From assembly GCA_001792895.1 (NCBI GenBank), contig MARA01000114.1, positions 1 through 29,996 of the forward strand: a stretch of DNA of 29,996 nucleotides, written 5' to 3'. A program made the position numbers and the translations under genes. A model generated the notes under the pieces. That model saw only the letters and a list, made by a program, of their open reading frames with translations, was not told where the DNA came from and searched no databases. This document shows positions 1 to 9,455 of the stretch, one piece after another; within the stretch, counting starts at the first letter, position 1, and each line of letters starts with the position of its first letter. This DNA is from Lentinus brumalis. Taxonomy: Eukaryota; Basidiomycota; Agaricomycetes; Polyporales; Polyporaceae.

Positions 1-1149
1 TTCCGCCCCTACGGCCGACTCCGAGGCTGCTAGTTCGCGGTGGCGAGCCGCGCGACGCTCCAGGAACTGCTCGAAAGACTCTCCCTCCAGCTGGCCTGGC
101 CCATGGGGTGGGCGAGCCGCGATGGTTCGCATCTCGCCTTGGGGAGCAGGGGAGAGGGCTGGCAGCTGCGCCCATTTGATGAACATCGTCTGCCATCCTT
201 CTCGTCGTGGCGGCACGTTGATGATTCTCGCTCCCTGCCCGGGCAAGTACGCTTGCAGGAAAGTATGCTTCGCGAGGATCTTGTCCCGGTCTTGCTCAGG
301 CCAGACAATGTACACTGGTATGTGCGCGCGTACCATGACCGGGATGTGATTCAGCCACTTGGAGCCGCTCTCTCCGAGGCTCGGGTTGAAGTACGACCCC
401 ACACGGGTCCCCGGTGCAAAGTCCGCAATGACTGAGTGGCGGAGGAAGTCTATCCACGTCGGATCCACTTTGGCGTGCATCAGTCGTCTCACCCACCGCG
501 GTATCGGTTCGGCATCCTCCGGGCTGTTCAGAGCTATAGCCATCGAACACCGCGCCATAAGCACCCGACACGCGTCCAGCGACCTTGCAGCGGCTGCGCG
601 AGCGTGGTGCTCAAACTTGTGCACATGTTTGTACCCGCAGTCGCTCGGGTGAGGCCAGAATGGATCGAGCGGAAACTTGGCTTCGGGCTTCCCGTAGACG
701 TCCTGAAGTAGCATCTCACACATCGCCAAAAGCACATTCTCCAGACGCTCCCAGGCGAGGCAGACGTCGCGGCTCAGAGTGAATCCGCCGTCCACTTTGC
801 GCAGGGGTACGCACGTTGGGTCGACGCGCAAGAAGGTCAGAAATGTGCTCTCGGTTTCGTACCTCCGCCGCATGTAGGCGAGTTCAGGGCATCGGTCGAT
901 CGCCCAAATGGCGTGGCGGAGCTCCCGCCCCCTCAGACTATCTGGAGGATCGGCGATTGGGATGCCAGGAAGAGAGTCCACCTCAGACGGATTGATCACG
1001 GTCACGAGCATCTTGTCATATTCAAAATATATCATGGGCACGTCAGATCTGTGGCACATACATTCCCGTCGTCAGCAGTGTCCCTCTTCATTCCTTTGCA
1101 AACACACTTACCTGCTACCGCTCGACACGGGTTGCGGATGGTTGGCCAT
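1..1149 (-). CDS. Unknown large protein, 5' part (paralogue of the 883-aa gene at 13280-16033)
   Basis: The reading frame is open from the start to the left window edge, so the 3' end is missing. Exon 1 is 1149-1112 (ATG at 1149-1147, MANHPQPVSSGS), followed by an intron at 1111-1049 (GTAAGTG donor, CTGAC branch, CCACAG acceptor) and exon 2 from 1048 to beyond position 1; about 361 residues are visible. I do not recognise a named domain. The segment with ARCSMAIAL, then a W-x-x-R-L run and later AxxDF, aligns by eye with ARCSMAIAL, WVVRL and SAITDF in the gene at 13280-16033, and both continue into an R/E-rich stretch after a GES motif, so the two are paralogues of one family. Cys and His residues (HPSDCGYKHVHKFEHH) precede the shared core here. 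No signal peptide or membrane segment is visible. The function is unknown. Confidence 0.8.
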
Positions 1150-3074
1150 CCCACACGGGCTAATAAGTCAACAAACTGCTACAGAATCCCGTGAGCTCGC
1201 AGGCCCTCCCAATCGCTCACCGATGCACTTACCGGCGGCGGTCGCAATATTCAGCGTCACAGCTGGACGCTGGCTCCCCAGGGGTTCCTACCCAGGCCTG
1301 TCCAGGTATCAGTACCGCTGGCCTCGCGGCGCACCGTAGCTGTCACCCACTCACTTGGTTCGTCGCAACCAAGATCTCGCCGAGCTCAGTCCGGGTTCCA
1401 ACCTCAGCGGATTGGGCAGAGCGTGTCAGAGTACCCGCAGGGTGCCTGGTGGGGGAACCGGATAGTGAAGCAGACAGGCGGGCGCGAACGTATTTACGTC
1501 GGTCGCCTCGCGCACACTGAGGCCGCACGTCTGTCCGAGGGAGTAGCCCCGAGCAAACGTTGTATCCTAGGTTCCGGTCGTCCGGTGGCCGTCCCACGGA
1601 TTGTGCGATGACTCGGGTTCTTTTAGAGCACTGGGGCAAGCTGGGACGCGAACAGCACACGGTGGCGGCGTACAGGTGCAGACAGGTTACGATGCACAGT
1701 TCAGCCGGTCGGATTATACGAGGGTGTAGCCCCGTGCAATTCCGTCTGAGCCCCACAGCAAGTGCGACTTGTACGAGGGAGTAGCCCCGCACAGGTTCCC
1801 AGTAAGATCGATAGACGGCGAGAGGCAGAAGTCAGCCTTAGTATCAGAGCTCTCGCATGCTCGCCTGCGCCAGGCTGACGTCGTTCGGAAATGTCCGCTC
1901 AGGTCTCCCACGCACAGGCGTGGGCGCCTAATTGTCGGACTTCGCGATTTCTGGGACCTGCTTCTCTGCTCGCGTCCTTCCTCTCAGCCCTCTTGCCCAC
2001 CCTCTGCTGTTGCGCGGGGCTACTCCCTCGCACAACAGTGACGACCCTTACGGCTCCCTGCTCCTAGTCTTGTGCTGCGTGCGGCTACTCCCGCATGCAT
2101 GTACGTCTGCCGACAACCTGTCTCCATGGGCCTCACCCAGCTCGCTATGTCTCCGCTCTCCTCAGCCTGACCTCCCCCCGCCCAGTCCCCAACCTTTCAT
2201 CACCACGCAGACTGTCAAAGCTCCAGTAGTACATGTCTGTGCCACCATGTCGACGTCGTCTCACTCTGCCACGCCGCTGCCCCGAAGATCAACCTCATGG
2301 CCGCTGCGCGTAGCTACTCCTGCGTGCAGCGTGCTTGCGCCTCCATCACTCGCATATTGCCCCGCGCCCCCGCCGATGGCCACTCCTCCGTCTTCCGCCC
2401 AAGGTCCCAGACCCTGCCAGAAGTACAGGTTAGTCGCGTGACGTTCTCGCTCGCTCATCGTTCACTCACTATGGCCAGATCTAGCGAGGCACGGACGTTG
2501 GAGCGCTGTCACTCCCGACCTCGCAGGGCTGTGGGGTAGAGAACTGCCAGGTAAGCATGTTCGTTGCATCGGTCGTCCCCGCGTTGCGCGAGTGTTATTG
2601 TCCCCTTCATTCAACACGCCCCGCCCGACCGTTGAAGAGAGATCCCCGCTGTCAACCCCCGTCCCTTGTAGCAAGATGCCATTCCCCTTCGCTTCCCGGA
2701 TGTACCCATGAGCCTTACGCACCTGCACGCTGTATATCCACACCGTCGTTGTGTTAGATATCACTACACCGCGCGCATGTTACAATGTCACCCACATCTT
2801 TGGCCACGTCCGAACGCGCCAGTGACTTACCCTCGCCATGGCAGGTTCACTTATCCTGTACCACAGGTGTCACGCCCTTCTGTAAGCGTATGAGTGGACC
2901 CGTTGTGGTACAGCGTCCGTGCACGCAAGCACACGGCAGGTATGTCTACACCACCGGAGCGGGTGAACATGAATTCTCGTACCGTGAACGCATCATGCAC
3001 CGCCCTCTGTCAGTTCTCTGCTCGTCCTGCCCCCCGAGATCTGTGGCCCCTCGTACCGCGCACGTAGGGAGATA
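1150..3074. other. Gene-poor stretch upstream of the first gene
   Basis: I see no convincing spliced gene here. Several short open frames overlap on both strands, but their translations are low-complexity and lack consistent splice joins. The left end must hold the promoter and 5' UTR of the minus-strand gene starting at 1149. The main structure is the interspersed GAGTAGCCCC motif listed separately. Isolated splice-like signals occur (for example GACTTACC near 2823), but I could not chain them into exons. Confidence 0.5.
1536..2332. repeat. Short interspersed motif CGAGGGAGTAGCCCCGCRCA in both orientations
   Basis: Three forward copies lie at about 1536-1554, 1717-1738 and 1769-1793 (core GAGGGAGTAGCCCCG, the second with GTGTAGCCCC). 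An inverted copy lies at about 2009-2038 (GCGCGGGGCTACTCCCTCGC), and two degraded inverted copies lie at about 2073-2100 and 2303-2332 (GGCTACTCCCGC, TAGCTACTCCTGC). The copy at 1769-1793 and the inverted copy at 2009-2038 form a good inverted repeat (TTGTRCGAGGGAGTAGCCCC) with about 215 bp between. A related fragment (CACGGAGTAGCTCCTGCAC) is at 17714-17732. Confidence 0.6.
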
Positions 3075-3515
3075 CATTGTCATACACATAATTAGAGTCG
3101 CGGAATCAGTGGACATAGGGAGCAATGGAGCGACTATAGTCGCCTACCCACCACGCCGTGTGGGGTAGAGTAGTGAGAGGGGTAATGGGGCCCTGCGGAT
3201 CGCGTTTACGAGCAAGCCCCGAGACACTGGACCAGGTCTCATTCGTGGGGATAGAGTCGGCAGCAAGGCGTGGAAGAGGTCTTCGCTCACATTGTCATAT
3301 ACATTGACTTACCGATGTTGGCATCGCCGAATTCGTGGAGATAGGGAGTAATGGAGCGACTACAGTCGCCTACCCACCACACTGTGTGGGGTAGAGTTGT
3401 GACACGCGCAAGGGGGCCCTGCGGATCGCATTTACGAGCAAGCCCCGAGAGACTGGACCAGCTCTCATTCATGGGGATAGAGTCGGGAGGAAAGCGTGTA
3501 AGAGGTGCTCGTCGT
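3075..3515. repeat. Diverged tandem duplication, two units of about 215-228 bp
   Basis: Unit A runs from about 3075 to 3285 and unit B from about 3290 to 3515. Both contain CATTGTCATA, GGAGCGACTAYAGTCGCC, CCTACCCACCAC, GGGGCCCTGCGGATCGC, TTTACGAGCAAGCCCCGAGA and GGGGATAGAGTCGG in the same order, at an offset of 215 bp at the left end and 228 bp further in. Unit A holds a perfect 14-bp palindrome, GCGACTATAGTCGC, at about 3131-3144; unit B has GCGACTACAGTCGC. I found no shared open reading frame in the two units, so this looks non-coding. Confidence 0.75.
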
Positions 3516-3781
3516 GTCGCACTGCATCTCAAAAAGACTGCGCGGCGAGCGCCAGCCCCACCGCCCGACCAATCCAGCGCGCGCATTTACTGTCAATCCC
3601 GCCCCTCGCCATTGGCCGGCACTCTAACCCTGCTATGGGCCGCACAGTGATAATCGTCGCTTTACTTACTGCCACTTTTCACGTCTCGTAGTTTCCCTGC
3701 GTCATCTTTTCGGCGTCCAGCCTGTCTTGCTTCTCCAAAGACCACCTCTGCGGCCTCACAGGATCCCCCATCGGATTCGCA
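3516..3781. other. 5' flank of the dioxygenase gene
   Basis: This short interval is C/T-rich just before the proposed start (for example CTGTCTTGCTTCTCC near 3722), as expected for a basidiomycete 5' UTR. I see no TATA box and no other gene. The coding frame is open for some distance upstream of the ATG at 3782, so a longer first exon cannot be excluded. Confidence 0.35.
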
Positions 3782-5608
3782 ATGGTAAGTCACCTCACCC
3801 GTGCTCTTTTTCCACGGGGATTCACAACAACGCGCCGCAGTCACCGGTCGGCCTCCCTATGCGGCCGAACGACATCACCAGGATCGCAGCAGAAGAACAA
3901 AGGGCTGTCCGAGCGGAGAAGAAGAAGAAGGCCGACGCAATATCGGCCTTACGTTCGCGCAGCATGCCGTATTCTCTGCGCGCGAACCGTGGTTAGTTTG
4001 CTCTGAGGGGTGGTTAAAGTGCATGCCCCTGAACCTTCCCTAGGCCCACCGAGTCGAGTGTCCGAACAAACCCTGCCCTCCTCACTTCCCGTGCGCTCGC
4101 CCGCTAGATCCCAGCACCAACCGCAGCATCCGTTGCGATGCACAATCGCGCAGGCTGAGAACGAGGCGATTGGCCAGGCCAACGACCTCTTGCATGGACT
4201 GCAGCGCAACTCGACAGCCGGCATCGACAGGGGCTGCGCCCCCTCGAGTGGCAGAGATCATTGGGACGCCGCGATGAAGGAATATACAGCGCTCACCGCG
4301 AAGCAACCTCGGTGCGCATTTCCCTTGTATCATAATATGTTGCCCGCTCATTTTCTTGTTCCAGGGCCACACCCCAGACTCGGGGTACCACCGATGCGAG
4401 GTCAGGCCACCACCTTGTCGTTGGAGAAATAGCTAACATCCTCCGTCACACTCAGTCGCTGGCCAAGTCTCAGCCGCGAAGAACAAATTGTCGAGCTCAC
4501 AGCCGACACAACCCGCCTCGCCTGGAAGAGCGTCGAATGCGCGCGCCGCGCCGAGAATACTAGTGCGCCCCCTTTTATCTCCCGCTGCATGTAGAACTCA
4601 TTCGCGTCTGCGCAGTCCGCCTTCAAAAGTTTCGCCTGGATGAGGCCGTCGCACGCAACTACCACAACACGAAGAATACCGTTGCCAACATAGGGATCGT
4701 GGAGGAAACGCCGCACGTCTTAGGCGGCGACTCGCCCCAGATCATCATGAGCGCAGACGACTATCCGTTGGTCATGCGCATCCCCGCGGGATTGCGCGGG
4801 CGCACTTTGGTACGGCTGTCAGCTCTCCGCGCGCATGCGTACACTGACTCGTGCCGCAGCACGACGCCACACAGGCGATTGAGGAATGGGGCCGGAACGG
4901 TGCCCCGACTGTCAAGGGCACGAACGACTTCCTCAATTGCTACAAGAAAGGGTACGAGTTGACTGGGATCACGAAACTGGTCACGCTCTGGCATGCCATT
5001 GGCCACAAGGTACGTAGCTGTTTGTCCCGTGCACATGGCATGCACACATCGGCACTTACCATCAATGTCATGTCCTGCAGCACGATGCGCCGGTGGTGTG
5101 CGCACACATGCGTCGAACAGGGCAGGCTTATGAAGGCGCGTTCAAACTCTTCGCTGAACTCGATCTCGTGAATTCTTTCTGTACGACGGCCTTGCTCGCC
5201 CTCGATCCGTGGCAGTACAGCTTGTTGCGCAGGGTATACAACTGGAGGCTATCGGAGTACAAGTCCCAAGTGGCGATTGCGGCGTTGGATCGCTACAACT
5301 TGTGGGAAGGGCGCGAGATTGTGTTCAACAGGTGGTCTGAGCCGCACTTTGACCAACAGGACGCGCACTATTCGTGGGCGTGTCTGGTATATTTCGGAGA
5401 CTTCAAGCAGGCCACGATGAAGTTCCGCCAACTCAACGCCGAGGTGCAGCTTCGCCCCGGGGACGTCATTTACATGCGCGGGCGGGATTTGTTACATGAG
5501 GTCCCCAACTGGGGAGACGGCCAACGACACTTCATGGTATACTTCACACACGAAGCTCTCTGGGATTCTGCCGGAGTCGAACCGACCGGGCGAGCACCTG
5601 TACTGTAA
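3782..5608 (+). CDS. TET/JBP-like 2-oxoglutarate/Fe(II) dioxygenase, 478 aa
   Basis: Exons are 3782-3784 (start codon only, or a longer first exon), 3841-3991, 4044-4311, 4365-4400, 4456-4562, 4616-4809, 4860-5009 and 5081-5608; all introns are 50-71 nt with GT..AG ends, and the joined length is exactly 479 codons. The catalytic domain lies in the last exon: the HxD pair is H392/D394 (in SEPHFDQQDAHYSW), the distal histidine is H442 (GRDLLHEV), and R452 (GQRHFMVYF) is placed to bind 2-oxoglutarate. The NRW before the HxD and GRxLxHxV spacing resemble fungal proteins annotated as JBP1/TET oxygenase domain. Such enzymes oxidise 5-methylcytosine or thymine in DNA; the substrate here is unproven. 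The N-terminal 300 residues are Lys/Arg- and Ala-rich with likely helices. The gene is convergent with the 305-aa gene, 99 bp away. All catalytic residues are present and no frameshift is needed. Confidence 0.75.
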
Positions 5609-5707
5609 TCACGCATGCTGCAATGTTGGATGCTCATGTTATATCGTCACGATTGTGCGCCCCTAGCCCTCCAGCCAAAGGTGTTACGTTACATTTTGGG
5701 TTCGACC

Positions 5708-6789
5708 TCAATCCGTCACCTCGTCCGCACTGCGGTCCCCGTCGGATCCGCCATGGCTGGTGCCGTTGAGGTAATAAGGCGTCAACGGGGCCCATTCGCG
5801 AGATCGGTACGCTAGCGCATCCTCCTGCGCCAGCCAGGGAGCTTATCAGCGACTCGAAGAAAGCGATATAGCCTGTCTTACCGGCAAATTGTCCCGGCAC
5901 CATTGGAGCACTTCGGAGAGCACGGACGTTGGGTGCACTGCGGGGTCGCGCACGAGTCGCACCGTCGCGTCGACCAGACCTCTCCACTGCCATTGCAACG
6001 CCGATTGGTCTTGTCCAAACGGCCAGCTGCCGAAGTAGTCCATGACCCGTCCGAACGCGTACAGACGGCTTGAATCCTCCGACCTCAGGTCCCACAGAGT
6101 AACGTTTCTCGGCGGGCCTTCACGCCAGATGTGAATGTCGGCGAGCGTCACCGGGAACGGATGCTACATCAAGTGCAAGACCACGGTGAGCTTCCAAGAA
6201 CTCCCGCCCTCCCGACAAGCCAGCACTTACCGTCACGACCTCTCTGCCATCAGTCCCCTGCCCGCCGATGTGCACCATCAAGTGACGTGCGAGCTCGGGC
6301 ATGTCGTCCGGAACCCCATCTGGCAAGGTGATGCTCACCTGTCCGGCATCCTCCACCAGCGGCGGTACTTCATCGTCGGCGAGCGACATGGAGTCCATCG
6401 AGAGCGATAACTCCACGTCGTCGGCGGGCTGTGGTTCCGGTGTGGGATGCACTATCGGGTCTCCGTCAGCGTCGACATCCCAGCCAATCGTACCGAAGTC
6501 CTCCGGTTGACGACTCGGGCTCCCCCAGCCGCTGCTGACGGGAACCTCATCCCCGTTGCGATCGAGCAATGGACCCCGTCGGTTCCCCCCACCCGCCGCC
6601 CGTAGGTGCCCCCCATGCCGTGTCCCGACTGTACAACCATGGGCGGTCGTCGTTGAGATCTCCCCAACGCGGGGCGGTCGCCGATTCTGCTTCTTCACCG
6701 AAAGCATCCAGAGCGGCCACACCGGTCTCGACCGGCGTTGTTGCCAATGCGTGGCGGGCGTACGGGTTCTGGCCGGTGGGGACAGGCAT
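5708..6789 (-). CDS. Hypothetical protein, 305 aa, four exons
   Basis: Exons are 6789-6575, 6534-6231 (or from 6531), 6163-5882 and 5824-5708, giving 306 codons with all phases consistent. Introns at 6230-6164 and 5881-5825 have clear GTAAG donors; the first intron is only 40-43 nt, and the alternative is one surplus base in the C6 run near 6585-6590. I do not recognise the family. The N-terminal third is rich in Gly, Trp and Pro (GGGWGEP), the middle is acidic (DDVELSLSMDSMSLADDE), and the C-terminal half, from LADIHIW to EVLQWCRDNLP, looks globular with several Trp residues. A CTAAC branch point and CTCGAG just upstream of the ATG suggest an intron in the 5' UTR. It is transcribed toward the dioxygenase gene, so the two 3' ends face each other. 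Confidence 0.65.
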
Positions 6790-6830
6790 CGTCTCGAGAG
6801 AGCAGTGGAGTGGGGACAGTTAGTTGGCAC

Positions 6831-7212
6831 GATGATCGAAGTGAGATGCCTACCATTCCCGCGTTATCATAGCAATGTGACCTCGTGGCTAGTATCGGGG
6901 CTCTACCTCCCTTCCCGCAACGCGGATTTCATGGAATTCCTGGCACGCGCATCGAGGCGGTTGGACAGGATGACCGATTATACTGAGGAACATGGCCATA
7001 CACGTGTGTGTCCGGCCGCTATGCAAGAGGGATTCGGTAGGTGCCCGGTTGTCCGTGCAGGAGACTGTCGTGTAGTAAGTGCGGCTCGACATCCTCGCCT
7101 CCCCGTCACGCTAACTTTCTTGCAGTTCCTCAGCGGTTGCACCGAACAGGACGGGGCAAGCCTCCTCATACCACAGTCGGGAGTCAGGCACAAATCCAGT
7201 GCCCTCTGGTGA
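6831..7212 (+). CDS. Possible small spliced ORF, about 110 aa
   Basis: The frame starts at ATG 6831 (MIEVRCLPFP) and contains a textbook intron near 7075-7125 (GTAAGTGCGG donor, GCTAACTTTCTTGCAG branch and acceptor), ending at the TGA at 7210-7212. The frame is also open through the intron, so reading-frame length is weak evidence. It would start only about 40 bp from the minus-strand gene beginning at 6789, which leaves little room for two promoters, and it overlaps that gene's probable 5' UTR. I recognise nothing in the protein. It may be chance, or a 5' exon linked to the gene at 7333. Confidence 0.25.
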
Positions 7213-7332
7213 GACAGCTAACTTCAAACTCAAGACGGTCAGAAGTGCCTATGCCGCTGCGAGTTATGCGCGGCGAGGGACAACGTGCCGCAATGAGGTC
7301 AGTGATATTACCGGGAAGTCCAGCGCGGGCAC

Positions 7333-8566
7333 ATGCCTCCCCCAGCCGAATTTCCCACGCGCCCTCTGTTGAACTTGCCATCAGCCTGCTCCACCTCCTC
7401 TGGAATACGTCCATCTGCGTCTCACCAAATGTCCACCAGCCTGCCTAGTGGTGCTGCAGTCCGTCCATACGTCAACCAAGGAATGCCCCCATGGTCGTCA
7501 AGCCTTGACGACACGTCGGGAATGTGCCCCCGGATGAGCCATTTGTCTGCCCCGCCGCTTCAGTTCGCCGGAGCGCATGTTCCGGTCACCCATCAGACCC
7601 CCAGTCCCAGCTCCAGGAAGAGAAGGCATCATGACTTCCGGCCGACATATCAGACCTCGTCCAATGTCCCAAATGTCCCAAGCCCGCTCACCTGTTGCAT
7701 CCAATGCGCACATGCCGGGAAGGCGCATGAGTGCACGCAAAACAGACGCACTATCGGCTGTCGTCGGTGTAACCAGCTACGCCTCGGATGTTCATTTCGC
7801 GGAGGTACGTTACTACATATGCAATGACCCGGCAGCGCCAAATGAATCCTCGTAGGTGTCTTGGCATTACCAGAGGATCTGGAAGTCCCGGGCATGATGC
7901 GAAACCTCGATGCATCATTGCGAGTCATCCTCAACGAGTCGCGCCTGCTGCGCGAGACGATGGAGGATGTCGAGGGCTTGGTGGCGCGGCTGCAGAGCGA
8001 AGTTATCGAGTTGCGAAGGACCCTGGACGATCGCACATTGTCCGATGGGCGGGTCAGCCCCATCGAGTTTGGGGGAACCACGAGGAGAGAAGGTGGCGCC
8101 TGGGGTACCGGCATGAGATCACGCAGTCCCGAGTCCACGTCGCAAGGAGACATGCCGGAAGGTTCCTGTCCCGGTTCTACGTACACGCCGCCGCCGTTGT
8201 CCACCCATGTCGCTCGCGCGGGCTCCTCCCGAGAACACGATGCTCGCCAGTCCGATGGCCTTCAGGCTCTCACACCGCATCCGGACGAACATGTAACTTC
8301 AGATCATACGCCGCGGACTTTCGCCCTGGCACCTGCCACCATCTGGAGCCCAGCGTTGCGCCGCGGCCCGATGCCCTCGGGGTAACCCCGGTGGCGAGGC
8401 TCTTGGCGGAGCATATCGGTCAGTAGCCCCTTGAGTTGCGGCCATCAGTAGTCACTAACGTGTTCTCAAGATGACAGACACCTTCGAACGCTTGCAAGAA
8501 TACGAAGGTGTAGACACTAGCCTGGCCAGGATGACTGCGTTGGCCGCGTGTGACCAGCGTCTCTGA
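7333..8566 (+). CDS. Six-cysteine cluster and coiled-coil protein, about 374 aa (one-base gap in frame)
   Basis: Exons are 7333-7804, 7856-8418 and 8478-8566; the introns are 51 nt and 59 nt, the second with CACTAACG before its CAG. The N-terminal 125 residues are Ser/Pro-rich. A cysteine cluster follows (residues about 126-155): CIQC, then C, then CRRC and a last C, spaced C-x2-C-x8-C-x8-C-x2-C-x6-C. This resembles the Zn(II)2Cys6 DNA-binding fold of fungal regulators, but the x8 spacings are wider than the usual x6. A heptad-like stretch comes next (LVARLQSEVIELRRTLDD), matching the cluster-then-coiled-coil order of such regulators. A nuclear DNA-binding role is inferred. The frame must gain one base between 8349 and 8382 (CCC or GGGG run) to continue from the Pro/Ser region into VTPVARLLAEHI and the last exon; without it the ORF stops at 8385. 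Confidence 0.6.
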
Positions 8567-9455
8567 TGTGAATGTAGACACGATTTGTCCATGCTTGGAT
8601 CTGGATCTTGCGTGGGCGACAGGCGCGCGAATCTGTTCGGCTTCTATCATGACGGTGTCGATCAGGAGGGGCGTGTCCCCCATCTGATTGTTCTATTACG
8701 ATATCGTACCTCAGCCGAGCCGCGCTCGGTCTCCGACAGGCAACCTCCGCCCCGACGACTTAGCCATCACGCCCACCCATGTCGGCCCCTGCGGGTACTT
8801 GCTACCACCTCCCCGCCCGTCCGTTCGGTTGTATCTTGGGTAGCTTGGACACCAGCTGCGTAGAGCCTACGTCCCACCGGAAGACCGCAGAGACTCACCG
8901 TGTGCTGGTTAGTTCGTGCTCTCGAGGGCAGGCAATCGGACTAACTATCACATCGCGTTGCCATCATGAAATAGAATACCCCCTTGATTGAGCCCGATCG
9001 CCTGCGCGTGTGCGACCCCTAGTACTTATGGGCTACGCTTATACCCGCTGTGCGCCTCACGGATGTACGGCCGCCGGAGTCAGATACGGGCCTGCGAACG
9101 ACACCAGTCTCCACCGCACATCAACATAAGACTACCACACCCGCGCGCCGTCCGGCACGCATGGAGAGGTAGCAGCGTCAAAGCAGCGTTCTCTTCTGGT
9201 GTCCCGGGTGATACAGCTGGTCGGTCCCAGCGCGTGCGCCGGTGGTGCGGTCCACAGATATGCGATCAAGGCTTGCCACTTTGTGCCGCGTGGTTGCGAC
9301 ACCGTCCTCAAGCGGCCGCACGGTCGCTTGCGAGGCGACCCACCCCACTGGCAGCCACATAGCCCAGCGAGCCCAACGATATCCTGCGTGCTCTCCTCTT
9401 CTACCGACTCAACTTAGAACACCCCCAACCTTGGAGACTTCCACCGCCAACCGTA
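8567..9455. other. Interval without a supported gene
   Basis: About 890 bp. Short open frames exist on both strands (for example plus strand 8585-8863, minus strand 8420-8683), but none shows convincing codon use or splice joins. It presumably holds the 3' UTR of the cysteine-cluster gene and the promoter of the gene starting at 9456. I see no TATA box and no repeat. Confidence 0.4.

Noticed and set aside
1343..1792. 149-aa minus-strand ORF
   Set aside because: No splice context, poor codon use, and it spans the interspersed GAGTAGCCCC motifs; treated as chance.
1932..2441. 169-aa plus-strand Ser/Pro-rich ORF
   Set aside because: Its composition follows the local C/T-rich sequence, and no neighbouring exon or family resemblance supports it.
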